NCBI GenBank assembly: GCA_964437735.1
Contig: CAYTID010000101.1
Coordinates: forward strand, 1 to 7,105
Origin: CAYTID01 sp964437735
GTDB taxonomy: Bacteria > Bacteroidota > Ignavibacteria > UBA10030 > BY39
DNA length: 7,105 nucleotides
Direction of reading: 5' to 3'
Each line of letters starts with the position of its first letter. The stretch's first letter is position 1. Under the pieces are notes generated by a model. That model saw nothing but the letters and a program-made list of their open reading frames with translations, was not told the origin of the DNA and made no database searches. Below are positions 1 through 7,095 of the stretch, in pieces. Position numbers and translations under genes: made by a program.

Positions 1-902
1 CTTATAATCACCATATATAATAGAACCATGCCTACTTTGAATACAAATGTGAAAACCTGTAAAATACTCACCCAGAATTCCGGTAATCCGAAATTCTGGA
101 GATACGGGAATTGCCAGCCGCCAAAATATAATGTAACAACAATTGCACTGGCTGTAATCATATTGGCATATTCAGCGAGAAAGAATAAACCGAATTTGAG
201 ACCTGTGTATTCGGTATGATACCCGCCAACTAATTCAGGTTCTGCCTCAGGAAGATCGAATGGAAGTCTGTTTGTTTCCGCAAAAACTGAAACAAAAAAT
301 GTGATGAAACCGACAGGTTGCAGTAATATCATCCACCTCCAACCGTGTTGTGCCTCAACTATTTTATCCAATTCAAGTGTGCCTGTAACCAGTATAACAC
401 CGACAATAGATAATCCCATCGATAGTTCATAACTGATGATTTGAGCTGAAGACCGTAACCCTCCAAGAAGAGAGTATTTATTGTTGGATGCCCAACCGGC
501 AATTGCGATTCCATAAACTCCTAAAGATGTCAACGCTAGAATATACAATATCCCTATATTTACATTTGCAATTTGCAATCTGATTACCTGTCCGAATAAT
601 TCTATCTGATTACCAAAAGGAACTACTGCAAATGTTGAAAGGGCGATCACAATTGTGATTATCGGCGCCAGTCGGTGAAGTGGTTTGTTAGCCAAAGCCG
701 GAACGATGTCTTCCTTGAGGACTAATTTGACGACATCAGCAATAGGTTGCAATAAACCTTTGTACCCCACCCTATTCGGACCAATACGATTTTGCACAAA
801 TGCTGACACCCTTCGCTCAACCAAAACCAGGTAAGCGACCGACGTTAGAATAACTAATAAAACTAAAATTATTTTAGCAAAGATAATTAAAAAAGGTTCC
901 AT
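1..902 (-). CDS. nuoH: NADH-quinone oxidoreductase subunit H (NuoH), 3' end cut off by the window
   Basis: NuoH (the ND1 homologue) is the membrane subunit of respiratory complex I that joins the peripheral arm to the proton-pumping arm and forms most of the quinone-binding chamber. I translated the minus strand from the ATG at 902-900: 300 codons stay open to the window edge, with the last two bases left over. The product is very hydrophobic, starting MEPFLIIFAKIILVLLVILT. Family motifs are clear: VERRVSAFVQNRIGPNRVG near residues 28-46, GWASNNKYSLLGGLRSSAQ at 136-154, and AETNRLPFDLPEAEPELVGG at 208-227 followed by YHTEY, the conserved acidic loop near the quinone channel. Family members are usually about 325-350 residues, so roughly 25-50 are missing off the left edge. 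It starts one base after the nuoG stop and has no good ribosome binding site, so translation is probably coupled to nuoG. Identification is very secure. Confidence 0.97.
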   Translation of the reverse strand, partial: MEPFLIIFAKIILVLLVILTSVAYLVLVERRVSAFVQNRIGPNRVGYKGLLQPIADVVKLVLKEDIVPALANKPLHRLAPIITIVIALSTFAVVPFGNQIELFGQVIRLQIANVNIGILYILALTSLGVYGIAIAGWASNNKYSLLGGLRSSAQIISYELSMGLSIVGVILVTGTLELDKIVEAQHGWRWMILLQPVGFITFFVSVFAETNRLPFDLPEAEPELVGGYHTEYTGLKFGLFFLAEYANMITASAIVVTLYFGGWQFPYLQNFGLPEFWVSILQVFTFVFKVGMVLLYMVII

Positions 903-903
903 A

Positions 904-2595
904 CTATGCCGTCTTTATTGATTTATTTTTTGCAGATTCAACTTTATTTATCAAAGTTCCTGTATTACCGATTGTTTTATAGTTTAAATTCTTAAAAGCA
1001 GGAATAGTTTCGGCGATATCATTAAATACTTCTTCGGCGGAATTATATTTGAATTTTGTATCGATTGCATTTCCGATACCGGAAATAATTCTCCATGTGG
1101 GTCTGGAATCTCTTTTTGCTCCCTTCATCCATCTGTCATTATGCGCACCGAATTTATCGAGTCTGCTACTGGAAAGTCCATCCAAAGTTCGGTCCATTTC
1201 AACAGTAGCAACTGCCGGTCTGATTCTTTGAACTCTTCCTTCAAAATTAGTAAATGTTCCATTTTTTTCTGCGTAAGTAGAACTAGGGAACACAGCATCA
1301 GCAATATCGGTTAGGCGGTTTCTTGTTGCCGAATGAACAATCAAACAATCGAGATTGCTTAGAGCATCGCTCAATTCGTCACTCACAGCAATATCATCAC
1401 AAATTACATATAAGCATCTGATAGTTTTTGACTTGATCCCATCAATTATTTGTTTGAAATCATATCCATTCTCGCCAGGTTTAATCCCCATTAGATATGC
1501 CCCAAGAGAATTTGGAGTCCTATCGGCTTTTATTAATAAATTATCTTCCAATTCATTGTTAACATGTCGCATGAAATCAATGTGTGGAGACCCTATTATT
1601 TTTTTTATAAATTTTGAGAACACATAATTATCTTCGTTTGAAGCAAAAGCAGATCCTATTCCTGCGATTTCATTTTTATCGAATATGTTCAGTTTATGCA
1701 CTACATATCCGATAGCTTCTTCCCAACTGACATCGATTAGTTCACCCTCTTTAGTTATTTTCGCTGCTTTGATCCGTTCACATGAATTAATGTATTTGAA
1801 AGTTTCCAAACGACCGTAATCACACATCCAATAATCGTTGACAGCAGGGTTTTTTCGAGGGGTCAGTCGTAAAATTTCATTATTCCTGACCCAAATATTC
1901 ATATTGCAACCGCGGGAACATCCCCTGCAAATACTTTCGGTTGAAGACATCTCCCATACGCGGGCTTTAAAACGGAAGTCGCTACTTGTAAGCGCACCGA
2001 CCGGACATAATTCGATTACATTCATTGAGTAAGGATTATCTAATATCTCCCCCGGAAAGGTTGTTAATTCCACATGATCGCCGCGTTGTATGAATTCGAG
2101 CTGTGGTTTCCCTACAATTTCGTCGGTAAACCTTATACATCTCGAGCACATAATGCAACGCTCAACGTCAAGCATCACATTCGGACCAAGAGAAACGCGT
2201 TTAGGTTTTCTGACTTTTTCCTCCTCGAATCGGGAATAACCGCTGCTGTATTTATACGAATAGTCCTGCAATTTGCACTCACCTGCTTCATCGCAGATCG
2301 GACAATCGAGGGGATGATTGATCAAAATAAATTCCATCACAGCTTCGCGGGCTTTAATTACCCGTTCGTTTTTTGTAAAAACATTCATTCCTTCGGAAAC
2401 TTTCGTTGCACATGCTATACTCAGTTTTGGCATTTTTTCGATTTCGACTAAGCACATTCTGCAATTACCTGTGATCGATAATTTCGGATGCCAGCAAAAA
2501 TGAGGTATTGAAATGCCGTTTTCACGTGCGACTTCTATAACAGTTTTAGAAGGGTCCGCTGTGAGTTCTTTTCCATCGATTGTTATTTTTACCAT
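904..2595 (-). CDS. nuoG: NADH-quinone oxidoreductase subunit G (NuoG), short form with four iron-sulfur ligand sets
   Basis: NuoG is the largest peripheral-arm subunit of complex I and passes electrons from the NuoF flavin site along iron-sulfur clusters towards quinone. Ligand sets visible in the 563-residue product: C34, C45, C48, C62 for the [2Fe-2S] cluster N1b; H94, C98, C101, C107 for N3; C147, C150, C153, C197 for N4; and C223, C226, C230, C258 (C-x2-C-x3-C-x27-C) matching the off-pathway cluster N7 known from Escherichia coli and Thermus. From about residue 217 a molybdopterin-oxidoreductase-like domain follows, with its typical late motif ADAVFPSSTYAEKNGTFTNF at 432-451, then EGRVQ. 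The protein is far shorter than E. coli NuoG (about 900) or Thermus Nqo3 (about 780), and the loss lies inside this C-terminal domain. The start gives the ferredoxin-like fold directly (MVKITIDGKELTAD). It begins four bases after the aminotransferase stop and lacks a Shine-Dalgarno sequence. A generic NAD-dependent hydrogenase or formate dehydrogenase subunit is the main alternative, but adjacency to nuoH argues for NuoG. Confidence 0.94.
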   Translation of the reverse strand: MVKITIDGKELTADPSKTVIEVARENGISIPHFCWHPKLSITGNCRMCLVEIEKMPKLSIACATKVSEGMNVFTKNERVIKAREAVMEFILINHPLDCPICDEAGECKLQDYSYKYSSGYSRFEEEKVRKPKRVSLGPNVMLDVERCIMCSRCIRFTDEIVGKPQLEFIQRGDHVELTTFPGEILDNPYSMNVIELCPVGALTSSDFRFKARVWEMSSTESICRGCSRGCNMNIWVRNNEILRLTPRKNPAVNDYWMCDYGRLETFKYINSCERIKAAKITKEGELIDVSWEEAIGYVVHKLNIFDKNEIAGIGSAFASNEDNYVFSKFIKKIIGSPHIDFMRHVNNELEDNLLIKADRTPNSLGAYLMGIKPGENGYDFKQIIDGIKSKTIRCLYVICDDIAVSDELSDALSNLDCLIVHSATRNRLTDIADAVFPSSTYAEKNGTFTNFEGRVQRIRPAVATVEMDRTLDGLSSSRLDKFGAHNDRWMKGAKRDSRPTWRIISGIGNAIDTKFKYNSAEEVFNDIAETIPAFKNLNYKTIGNTGTLINKVESAKNKSIKTA

Positions 2596-2599
2596 ACTT

Positions 2600-3841
2600 T
2601 TAATTAAATTTTTTATATACTTCTAAAGCTTGCTTAATTATTTCCAATGCTCTTTTTAATTCTTCGATATTAAGCGTAAAAGCAAGTCTGACTTCGTTCA
2701 TACCTTTATGAGGCGATGCATAAAAACCCTGAGCCGGCGCTATTAAGGCTGTTTCACCATTGTTATCAAATTCTTCAATCAGCCATTGTGAAAAATGTTC
2801 ACTATCCTTTACCGGTAGTCCGATGATAATATAAAAAGCTCCTTCGGGTTTGTAGTAAGTGACATCGGGAATTGATTTCAATAATTCGTAAACTAAATCG
2901 CGCCTTTTTCGAAATTCCTCAACCACGGGTTGCACATAATCGTCGGGATTTTTTAATAGTGGAAGAACCGCAAGTTGTTCGATCGTTGCGACCGATAAGC
3001 GCGCCATACCGAATTTAAACGCACTCTGAATTATCTCTTTATTATGACTCGCTATCACACCAATCCTTGCTCCGCAAACATTGAATCTTTTAGAACAACT
3101 ATCCAATAAAATTGCCCTGTCTTGAATTTCAGGAAAATCCATAATACTGAAAAATTCGGCATCGTAGCTGAATTCCCTATATACTTCATCTGATAATAAA
3201 AAGAGACTGTGCTTTTTTGCAAGATCAACTACACCTTGTAATTCTGATTTTGAATATATAGCTCCGGTCGGATTCGAAGGATTGGTAATTAGAATTCCTT
3301 TGGTTTTGTGTGTGATATAATTCTCAATAATTTTAGTATCCGGCAGGTGGAATCCGTTTTCGATAGAAAGTGGTACTGCTTTTAGTTTAATATCAGAAAT
3401 GGTTGCAAAGCCATTGTAATTTGTATAAAATGGTTCAAAAACTATTATTTCATCTTCAGAGTCACAAATAGCACACATCGCGAAAATAATAGCTTCCGAA
3501 CCGCCTGAAGTAACAATAATTTCTTTTTCATTAAAATTTATACCCACGTGTGAAAAATATTCCTTCCATGCTGACAAGGTCTGACTCAAACCATCAGATG
3601 GTGCATACGCTAAAGTTGGTTGCTTTAATTCGTGAATAGTATGATATACGATATCATGTGTCGGTAAATCCGGCTGTCCGATGTTCAGGTGATAAACTTT
3701 TATTCCTTCCTTTTTCCGTCTTGCTGCCGTCGCTGCCAGTTTTCTTAAAGGAGAGGCTTGCATCACCTTCGCTCGATTCGATATCGATGGAATTTCTTCT
3801 TGTTTTTTTACTTTTAGATTTTCAAGTGTATTGCTGTTCAT
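2600..3841 (-). CDS. PLP-dependent aminotransferase, class I/II (aspartate aminotransferase-like)
   Basis: A cytosolic pyridoxal-phosphate enzyme of fold type I that should move an amino group between an amino acid and a 2-oxo acid. In the 413-residue product the active-site lysine is K251 in SCSKRFNVCGARIG, with R259 for phosphate binding. N190 lies in TNPSNPTG and D218 and Y221 in SDEVY (cofactor ring contacts). R385 in NEVRLAF is the expected carboxylate-binding arginine. LNIGQPDLPTHD (52-63) and TSGGSEA (111-117) are further family signatures. Length fits the family, apart from about 20 extra polar residues before the usual beginning (SNRAKVMQASPLRKLA). Substrate cannot be fixed from sequence; aspartate is a common annotation for relatives, but other amino acids are possible. 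It sits 10 bases after the peptidase gene and 4 before nuoG, so it is cotranscribed with complex I genes. Only a weak AGAG-like element precedes the start. Confidence 0.93.
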   Translation of the reverse strand: MNSNTLENLKVKKQEEIPSISNRAKVMQASPLRKLAATAARRKKEGIKVYHLNIGQPDLPTHDIVYHTIHELKQPTLAYAPSDGLSQTLSAWKEYFSHVGINFNEKEIIVTSGGSEAIIFAMCAICDSEDEIIVFEPFYTNYNGFATISDIKLKAVPLSIENGFHLPDTKIIENYITHKTKGILITNPSNPTGAIYSKSELQGVVDLAKKHSLFLLSDEVYREFSYDAEFFSIMDFPEIQDRAILLDSCSKRFNVCGARIGVIASHNKEIIQSAFKFGMARLSVATIEQLAVLPLLKNPDDYVQPVVEEFRKRRDLVYELLKSIPDVTYYKPEGAFYIIIGLPVKDSEHFSQWLIEEFDNNGETALIAPAQGFYASPHKGMNEVRLAFTLNIEELKRALEIIKQALEVYKKFN

Positions 3842-3851
3842 AGTACAATCT

Positions 3852-5138
3852 CTAATCTGCAGGGGAGAATATTACTGTAACAAATTTATTTTCATCTATA
3901 ATATCGGACGCGGTTTCAAGTATATCATCGGATGTTACTTTATCTATTTTCTCAACAATATTTTCTAGGGGAATATATTGATTAAAATAAATCTCACCGC
4001 TTCCCAAACGCATCATTCTATTCGACATACTCTCCAAACCCAACATAATTGAACCTTTAACCTGTGCTTTTGTCCGGTTTAATTCAGCATTATTTACAGG
4101 TTGAGATTTCAATTTCAACAATTCTTTATTAATAAGTTCGATTGAATTCTGAATATTATTTTTATTAGTCCCCGTATAGATTCCAAAATTTCCGGAATCA
4201 GACAACAAATTCAGGAACGATCCAATTGAATAAGAGAAACCGAATTTTTCCCTGATGTTCTGAAACAATCGGGAGCTCATACCTTCACCCAATATCGTAT
4301 TCATTAGAACAGTCGGGTATCTGAATTTACTGCTTATTCCCGGAGTTTTTGTGCCCAAACAAATGTGAGCTTGTTGAATCGGCTTTTCTTCGCGATACAG
4401 ATTGCTTTTCAATTTTATTGACGGAGCTTTTCTGTTTTTTACATTTTTCTGAGGTTTTGGGAAAACAGAAAATTTTTCAGTAACAAGATTGACAAGATGG
4501 TCGTGTTTTATATTCCCCGCAGCTGCAATAACAATTTGATCGGATTGGTATTTAGTGTTGATAAAATTTGTTAATTTTTCTATCGTTGTGTTATTAATGC
4601 TTTCAATTTCTCCAATTACAGGATAACCAAGAGGATGAGAGCCATAAAGTTTTTTTTCAAAATATTCAAATATAAAATCTTCCGGATCGTCTTCAATATT
4701 TTTTAATTCTTCAAGTATAACGAATTTTTCTTTTTTAATATCTTTTTCCTTGAACACCGGATTTATGACAAGTTCGGAAAGCACGTCGAATGCTCTGTTC
4801 AATTGTTCATCAAGAATTTTTACGTAATAACAAGTGCTTTCTTTTCCTGTAAAACCATTGATATAGCCGCCATATCCTTCTATATTTTTTGCTATTTGCA
4901 AAGCAGAATATTTTTTTGTGCCTTTAAATACCATGTGTTCGAGAAAGTGAGAAATACCGAGGTTTTTGACAGATTCATCGCGCGAACCTACATTGATCCA
5001 AATACCGAATGCGACAGAATGAACATAGGGTATATTTTCGCTTACTATACGGATTCCATTGTCGAGAATTGTCTTATTATAAACTGAGGTTTGGGTTTTT
5101 GATTTATGAAAATTTATTTGATAGGGATTTTTATTCAT
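3852..5138 (-). CDS. M16 family zinc metallopeptidase (processing peptidase-like, M16B)
   Basis: Predicted zinc endopeptidase of the pitrilysin superfamily, related to mitochondrial processing peptidase beta. The inverted zinc motif HFLEH gives H64, the catalytic E67 and H68. E144 in ILEELKNIEDDPEDF lies 80 residues after H64, the spacing expected for the third zinc ligand. The C-terminal half keeps the substrate-binding arginine/tyrosine pair: R296 and Y303 in GMSSRLFQNIREKFGFSYSI (286-305). At 428 residues it is a complete single-unit enzyme of the type that works as a dimer. All catalytic residues are present, so it should be the active partner rather than an inactive one. No signal peptide or membrane segment is visible, so it is probably cytoplasmic. 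Its natural substrate in bacteria is not clear. The start follows a 65-base gap containing a candidate promoter and no Shine-Dalgarno sequence. The stop lies 10 bases before the aminotransferase start. Confidence 0.93.
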   Translation of the reverse strand: MNKNPYQINFHKSKTQTSVYNKTILDNGIRIVSENIPYVHSVAFGIWINVGSRDESVKNLGISHFLEHMVFKGTKKYSALQIAKNIEGYGGYINGFTGKESTCYYVKILDEQLNRAFDVLSELVINPVFKEKDIKKEKFVILEELKNIEDDPEDFIFEYFEKKLYGSHPLGYPVIGEIESINNTTIEKLTNFINTKYQSDQIVIAAAGNIKHDHLVNLVTEKFSVFPKPQKNVKNRKAPSIKLKSNLYREEKPIQQAHICLGTKTPGISSKFRYPTVLMNTILGEGMSSRLFQNIREKFGFSYSIGSFLNLLSDSGNFGIYTGTNKNNIQNSIELINKELLKLKSQPVNNAELNRTKAQVKGSIMLGLESMSNRMMRLGSGEIYFNQYIPLENIVEKIDKVTSDDILETASDIIDENKFVTVIFSPAD

Positions 5139-5176
5139 TTATCGGGATTATGGTAAATTTAGTTTAAAAAATATGA

Positions 5177-5207
5177 AAAATATACCAATTTTCAGCTATA
5201 TAGTCAA
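5177..5207 (-). promoter_or_regulatory. Candidate Bacteroidota-type promoter for the peptidase-aminotransferase-nuoGH genes
   Basis: Reading the minus strand, TTG (5207-5205) is followed by 20 bases and then TATATTTT (5184-5177). This resembles the Bacteroidota primary sigma factor consensus (TTTG or TTG, about 19-21 bases, TAnnTTTG), lacking only the last G. The upstream element overlaps the uridine kinase stop codon. Transcription would start around 5170, leaving a leader of about 30 bases. The surroundings are very AT-rich, so chance matches are possible. Confidence 0.42.
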
Positions 5208-5851
5208 GAATTTCGATATTTATTTACATCCGCAAGATTCAGCATATCCTTAATTTTTGCAACCACCATATCGATAGCAACAGTATTTTCTCCACCTTTT
5301 GGTATTATTATATCAGCCCATCTTTTACTCGGTTCAACGAATTCTAAATGCATTAATTTAACTGTATTAATATATTGGTTTATTACAGATTCAATACTCC
5401 GCTCTCTTTCGATCAAATCTCTGCGCAAACGGCGTAAAAGTCGCTCATCAGCATCAGTATCGACATATATTTTTATATCCATCAAATCGCGGAGTTCCTT
5501 TTCCACAAAAATCAGAATACCCTCAACGATAACAATGTCTTTTGCAAATTCTAACACTCTATCTTGGGATCTGGTGTATGTTTTAAAGTCATAAATTGGA
5601 ATCTCAACATTTTGCTTCTTACTGAGCTTTTTCAGATGCTTCACCAGCAAACTGGTTTCGAGAGCGTGGGGATGATCAAAATTTATCTCTGATACCGGCA
5701 GCCCGTTAAAATCTGAAATATCTTTATAATATGAATCATGCCGGATAACTGATATGCGATTAATGTCGAGACGTTCCAGAATTTTGTTGGTTACTGTAGT
5801 TTTTCCTGAACCTGTCCCGCCGGCAATTCCGATTATGAGGGGTTGATTCAT
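5204..5851 (-). CDS. udk: Uridine kinase (uridine/cytidine kinase)
   Basis: Phosphorylates uridine (and usually cytidine) to the monophosphate using ATP or GTP, in cytoplasmic pyrimidine salvage. The 215-residue product has the P-loop GGTGSGKTT at residues 11-19 and the uridine kinase signature around D59-H60-P61 (NFDHPHALE). YDFKTYTR (87-94) and VEGILIF (109-115) follow, then the arginine-rich lid RRLRRDLIERERS (140-152) and the late RWADIIIPKGGEN segment. E. coli Udk is 213 residues, so the gene is full length. The start at 5851 is well supported: it puts the P-loop at the expected distance and has AAGGA six bases upstream, the only clear ribosome binding site in this gene row. It is the first minus-strand gene after the divergent spacer and may be read through into the peptidase gene 65 bases on. 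A phosphoribulokinase is the main alternative, but the length and motifs fit uridine kinase better. Confidence 0.95.
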   Translation of the reverse strand: MNQPLIIGIAGGTGSGKTTVTNKILERLDINRISVIRHDSYYKDISDFNGLPVSEINFDHPHALETSLLVKHLKKLSKKQNVEIPIYDFKTYTRSQDRVLEFAKDIVIVEGILIFVEKELRDLMDIKIYVDTDADERLLRRLRRDLIERERSIESVINQYINTVKLMHLEFVEPSKRWADIIIPKGGENTVAIDMVVAKIKDMLNLADVNKYRNS

Positions 5852-5857
5852 ATATAT

Positions 5858-5862
5858 TCCTT
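5858..5862 (-). promoter_or_regulatory. Ribosome binding site of uridine kinase
   Basis: The minus strand reads AAGGA six bases before the ATG at 5851, in an A-rich stretch. It is a recognisable Shine-Dalgarno sequence and supports this start. The other starts in the window have none or only weak matches. Confidence 0.65.
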
Positions 5863-5894
5863 TTTTATATTTAGTAAAATTTTATAAAACTTTA

Positions 5895-5926
5895 AAAATA
5901 TAACAGAAAGTCCACCCTTTTGCAAA
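5895..5926 (-). promoter_or_regulatory. Candidate Bacteroidota-type promoter for uridine kinase
   Basis: On the minus strand TTTG (5926-5923) is followed by 20 bases and TATATTTT (5902-5895), close to the Bacteroidota consensus TTTG-N19/21-TAnnTTTG. The predicted transcription start is near 5888, giving a leader of roughly 35 bases before the ATG. The element lies in the divergent spacer (5852-5948), the natural place for a promoter. No equally good match was found for the plus-strand glycosyltransferase. Confidence 0.5.
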
Positions 5927-5948
5927 CAATGATCCCCTACCGATTTTC

Positions 5949-7046
5949 ATGATAGAAAATATTATAATATTTTTAGGACTTATTTATACTATCGAATTTG
6001 CTATCCTATTGTTGGGATTAAAAAACTCGAATAAATTAAAGAGAGAAAAAATATTTGAACCTACCGTAACGGTAATTGTTGCTGCCCGAAATGAAGAAAA
6101 AAACATACTGGCTTGTCTTCGATCTCTTAATTTAATCGATTATCCATCAGAAAAAATTGAGATTATTATTGTAAATGATCACTCCAGCGACGAAACTGAA
6201 AACATTGTAAATGAATATATTAAAGGGAAAAACCAATTCCGGTTATTAAATGCACCTGAGGCAAAAGGAAAATTAATCGGAAAAATAAATGCAATAGCAT
6301 TCGGTATTGAAAATTCCAGCGGTGAAATTATTTTAATGACAGATGCGGATTGTGCCATTCCGGAGACATGGGTGAAAGAAACAGTTTCGTATTTTACAGA
6401 AGATGTCGGCATAGTTGCAGGATTTACGATATTGAAAGCAAAAAATAACTTCGAGGGAATTCAAACGCTTGAGTGGACTTTTCTATACGGAATCGCATCA
6501 GGCGCGGCATTTCATGGATTTCCCTTAACGGCAGTAGGAAATAATATCGCATTCCGACGAATAGCCTATGAGCAAGTTGGCGGCTATACAAATATTCCTT
6601 TTAGTGTAACTGAAGACTATATATTAACAAGAAATATTCTTAATAAAACCGGTTACAAACTCAAATTTCCTTTGAATTATAACACGCTTATTCAGAGCCT
6701 TCCATGTCCTAATTGGAAACAATTTTTCAGGCAAAAACAACGGTGGATTATCGGGGGAATTGATATGGTAGCCATAGGGTATCTTGTTTTTGGGATACCA
6801 TTCGCACTGACTATCATGCTTTTAGTAAATCTTTTCTTATCAAATGAAATGATATGGTTATCGATTTTATTTTTCAAAACTCTGGTTGAATTAATATTTG
6901 TAACATATCCGCTAAGAAAATTTAGAAAAATTGCTTATTTAAAATATTTTCCGTCGTTCGCTATTTTCTATTTTTTTTATGTTCTCTTTACACCCCTTGT
7001 TGCAGTATTCACAAAAAAAATTACCTGGAAAGACAGGGTTTATTAA
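5949..7046 (+). CDS. Membrane-anchored glycosyltransferase, family 2 (GT-A fold)
   Basis: Predicted to transfer a sugar from a nucleotide-sugar donor to an acceptor at the inner face of the cytoplasmic membrane. In the 365-residue product, a membrane segment at about 4-24 precedes the GT-A domain, which opens with TVTVIVAARNEEKN (39-52). Catalytic-type motifs follow: NDHSSDET (76-83), the metal-binding TDADC (131-135), TEDY (221-224) as the likely base region, and QKQRW (262-266), the QxxRW motif of processive and some lipid-linked enzymes. Three hydrophobic stretches near 273-297, 301-319 and 332-354 are probable membrane helices, and the chain ends TWKDRVY, a common ending of such membrane GT2 proteins. 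Relatives include ceramide glucosyltransferase-like, carotenoid and polysaccharide enzymes, so donor and acceptor cannot be named. It is transcribed away from udk, has no Shine-Dalgarno sequence and appears to be a single-gene unit closed by a terminator. Confidence 0.9.
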   Translation: MIENIIIFLGLIYTIEFAILLLGLKNSNKLKREKIFEPTVTVIVAARNEEKNILACLRSLNLIDYPSEKIEIIIVNDHSSDETENIVNEYIKGKNQFRLLNAPEAKGKLIGKINAIAFGIENSSGEIILMTDADCAIPETWVKETVSYFTEDVGIVAGFTILKAKNNFEGIQTLEWTFLYGIASGAAFHGFPLTAVGNNIAFRRIAYEQVGGYTNIPFSVTEDYILTRNILNKTGYKLKFPLNYNTLIQSLPCPNWKQFFRQKQRWIIGGIDMVAIGYLVFGIPFALTIMLLVNLFLSNEMIWLSILFFKTLVELIFVTYPLRKFRKIAYLKYFPSFAIFYFFYVLFTPLVAVFTKKITWKDRVY

Positions 7047-7052
7047 AAATAA

Positions 7053-7095
7053 AAAGGGGCTGTCTCAAAAGTGAGTCAGCCTCTTTCATTTTTTT
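7053..7095 (+). terminator. Rho-independent terminator after the glycosyltransferase
   Basis: A 14-base arm (7053-7066) pairs with 7073-7086 around a six-base AAAAGT loop, with one G-T wobble (7057/7082) and one T-T mismatch (7063/7076). A T-run follows at 7089-7095. It begins seven bases after the stop codon. The A-rich left flank means it could also stop transcription arriving from the right on the minus strand. Its GGGGCTGTCTCAAAA arm also resembles the terminal repeats of some insertion sequences. Confidence 0.85.

Noticed and set aside
28..219. A 63-codon plus-strand open frame near the left edge.
   Set aside because: It is antisense to nuoH, which is open for 300 codons with clear family motifs across this stretch.
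1..902. Possible disruption of nuoH, because no stop is seen at the left edge.
   Set aside because: The frame is open and conserved throughout; the missing end is simply the window boundary.
2074..2451. A 125-codon plus-strand open frame lying opposite the N-terminal half of nuoG.
   Set aside because: It is wholly antisense to the iron-sulfur region of nuoG, whose frame is fixed by conserved cysteines, and its product shows no recognisable domain.
4803..5087. A 94-codon plus-strand open frame opposite the zinc-motif region of the peptidase.
   Set aside because: It is antisense to the conserved HFLEH region; the composition looks like a shadow frame and no start signal is seen.
5911..5948. 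A possible plus-strand promoter for the glycosyltransferase built on CCCTTTTG or the TTTG near 5919-5922.
   Set aside because: The TA of the TAnnTTTG consensus is missing, no partner element sits at the right distance, and the leader would be very short.
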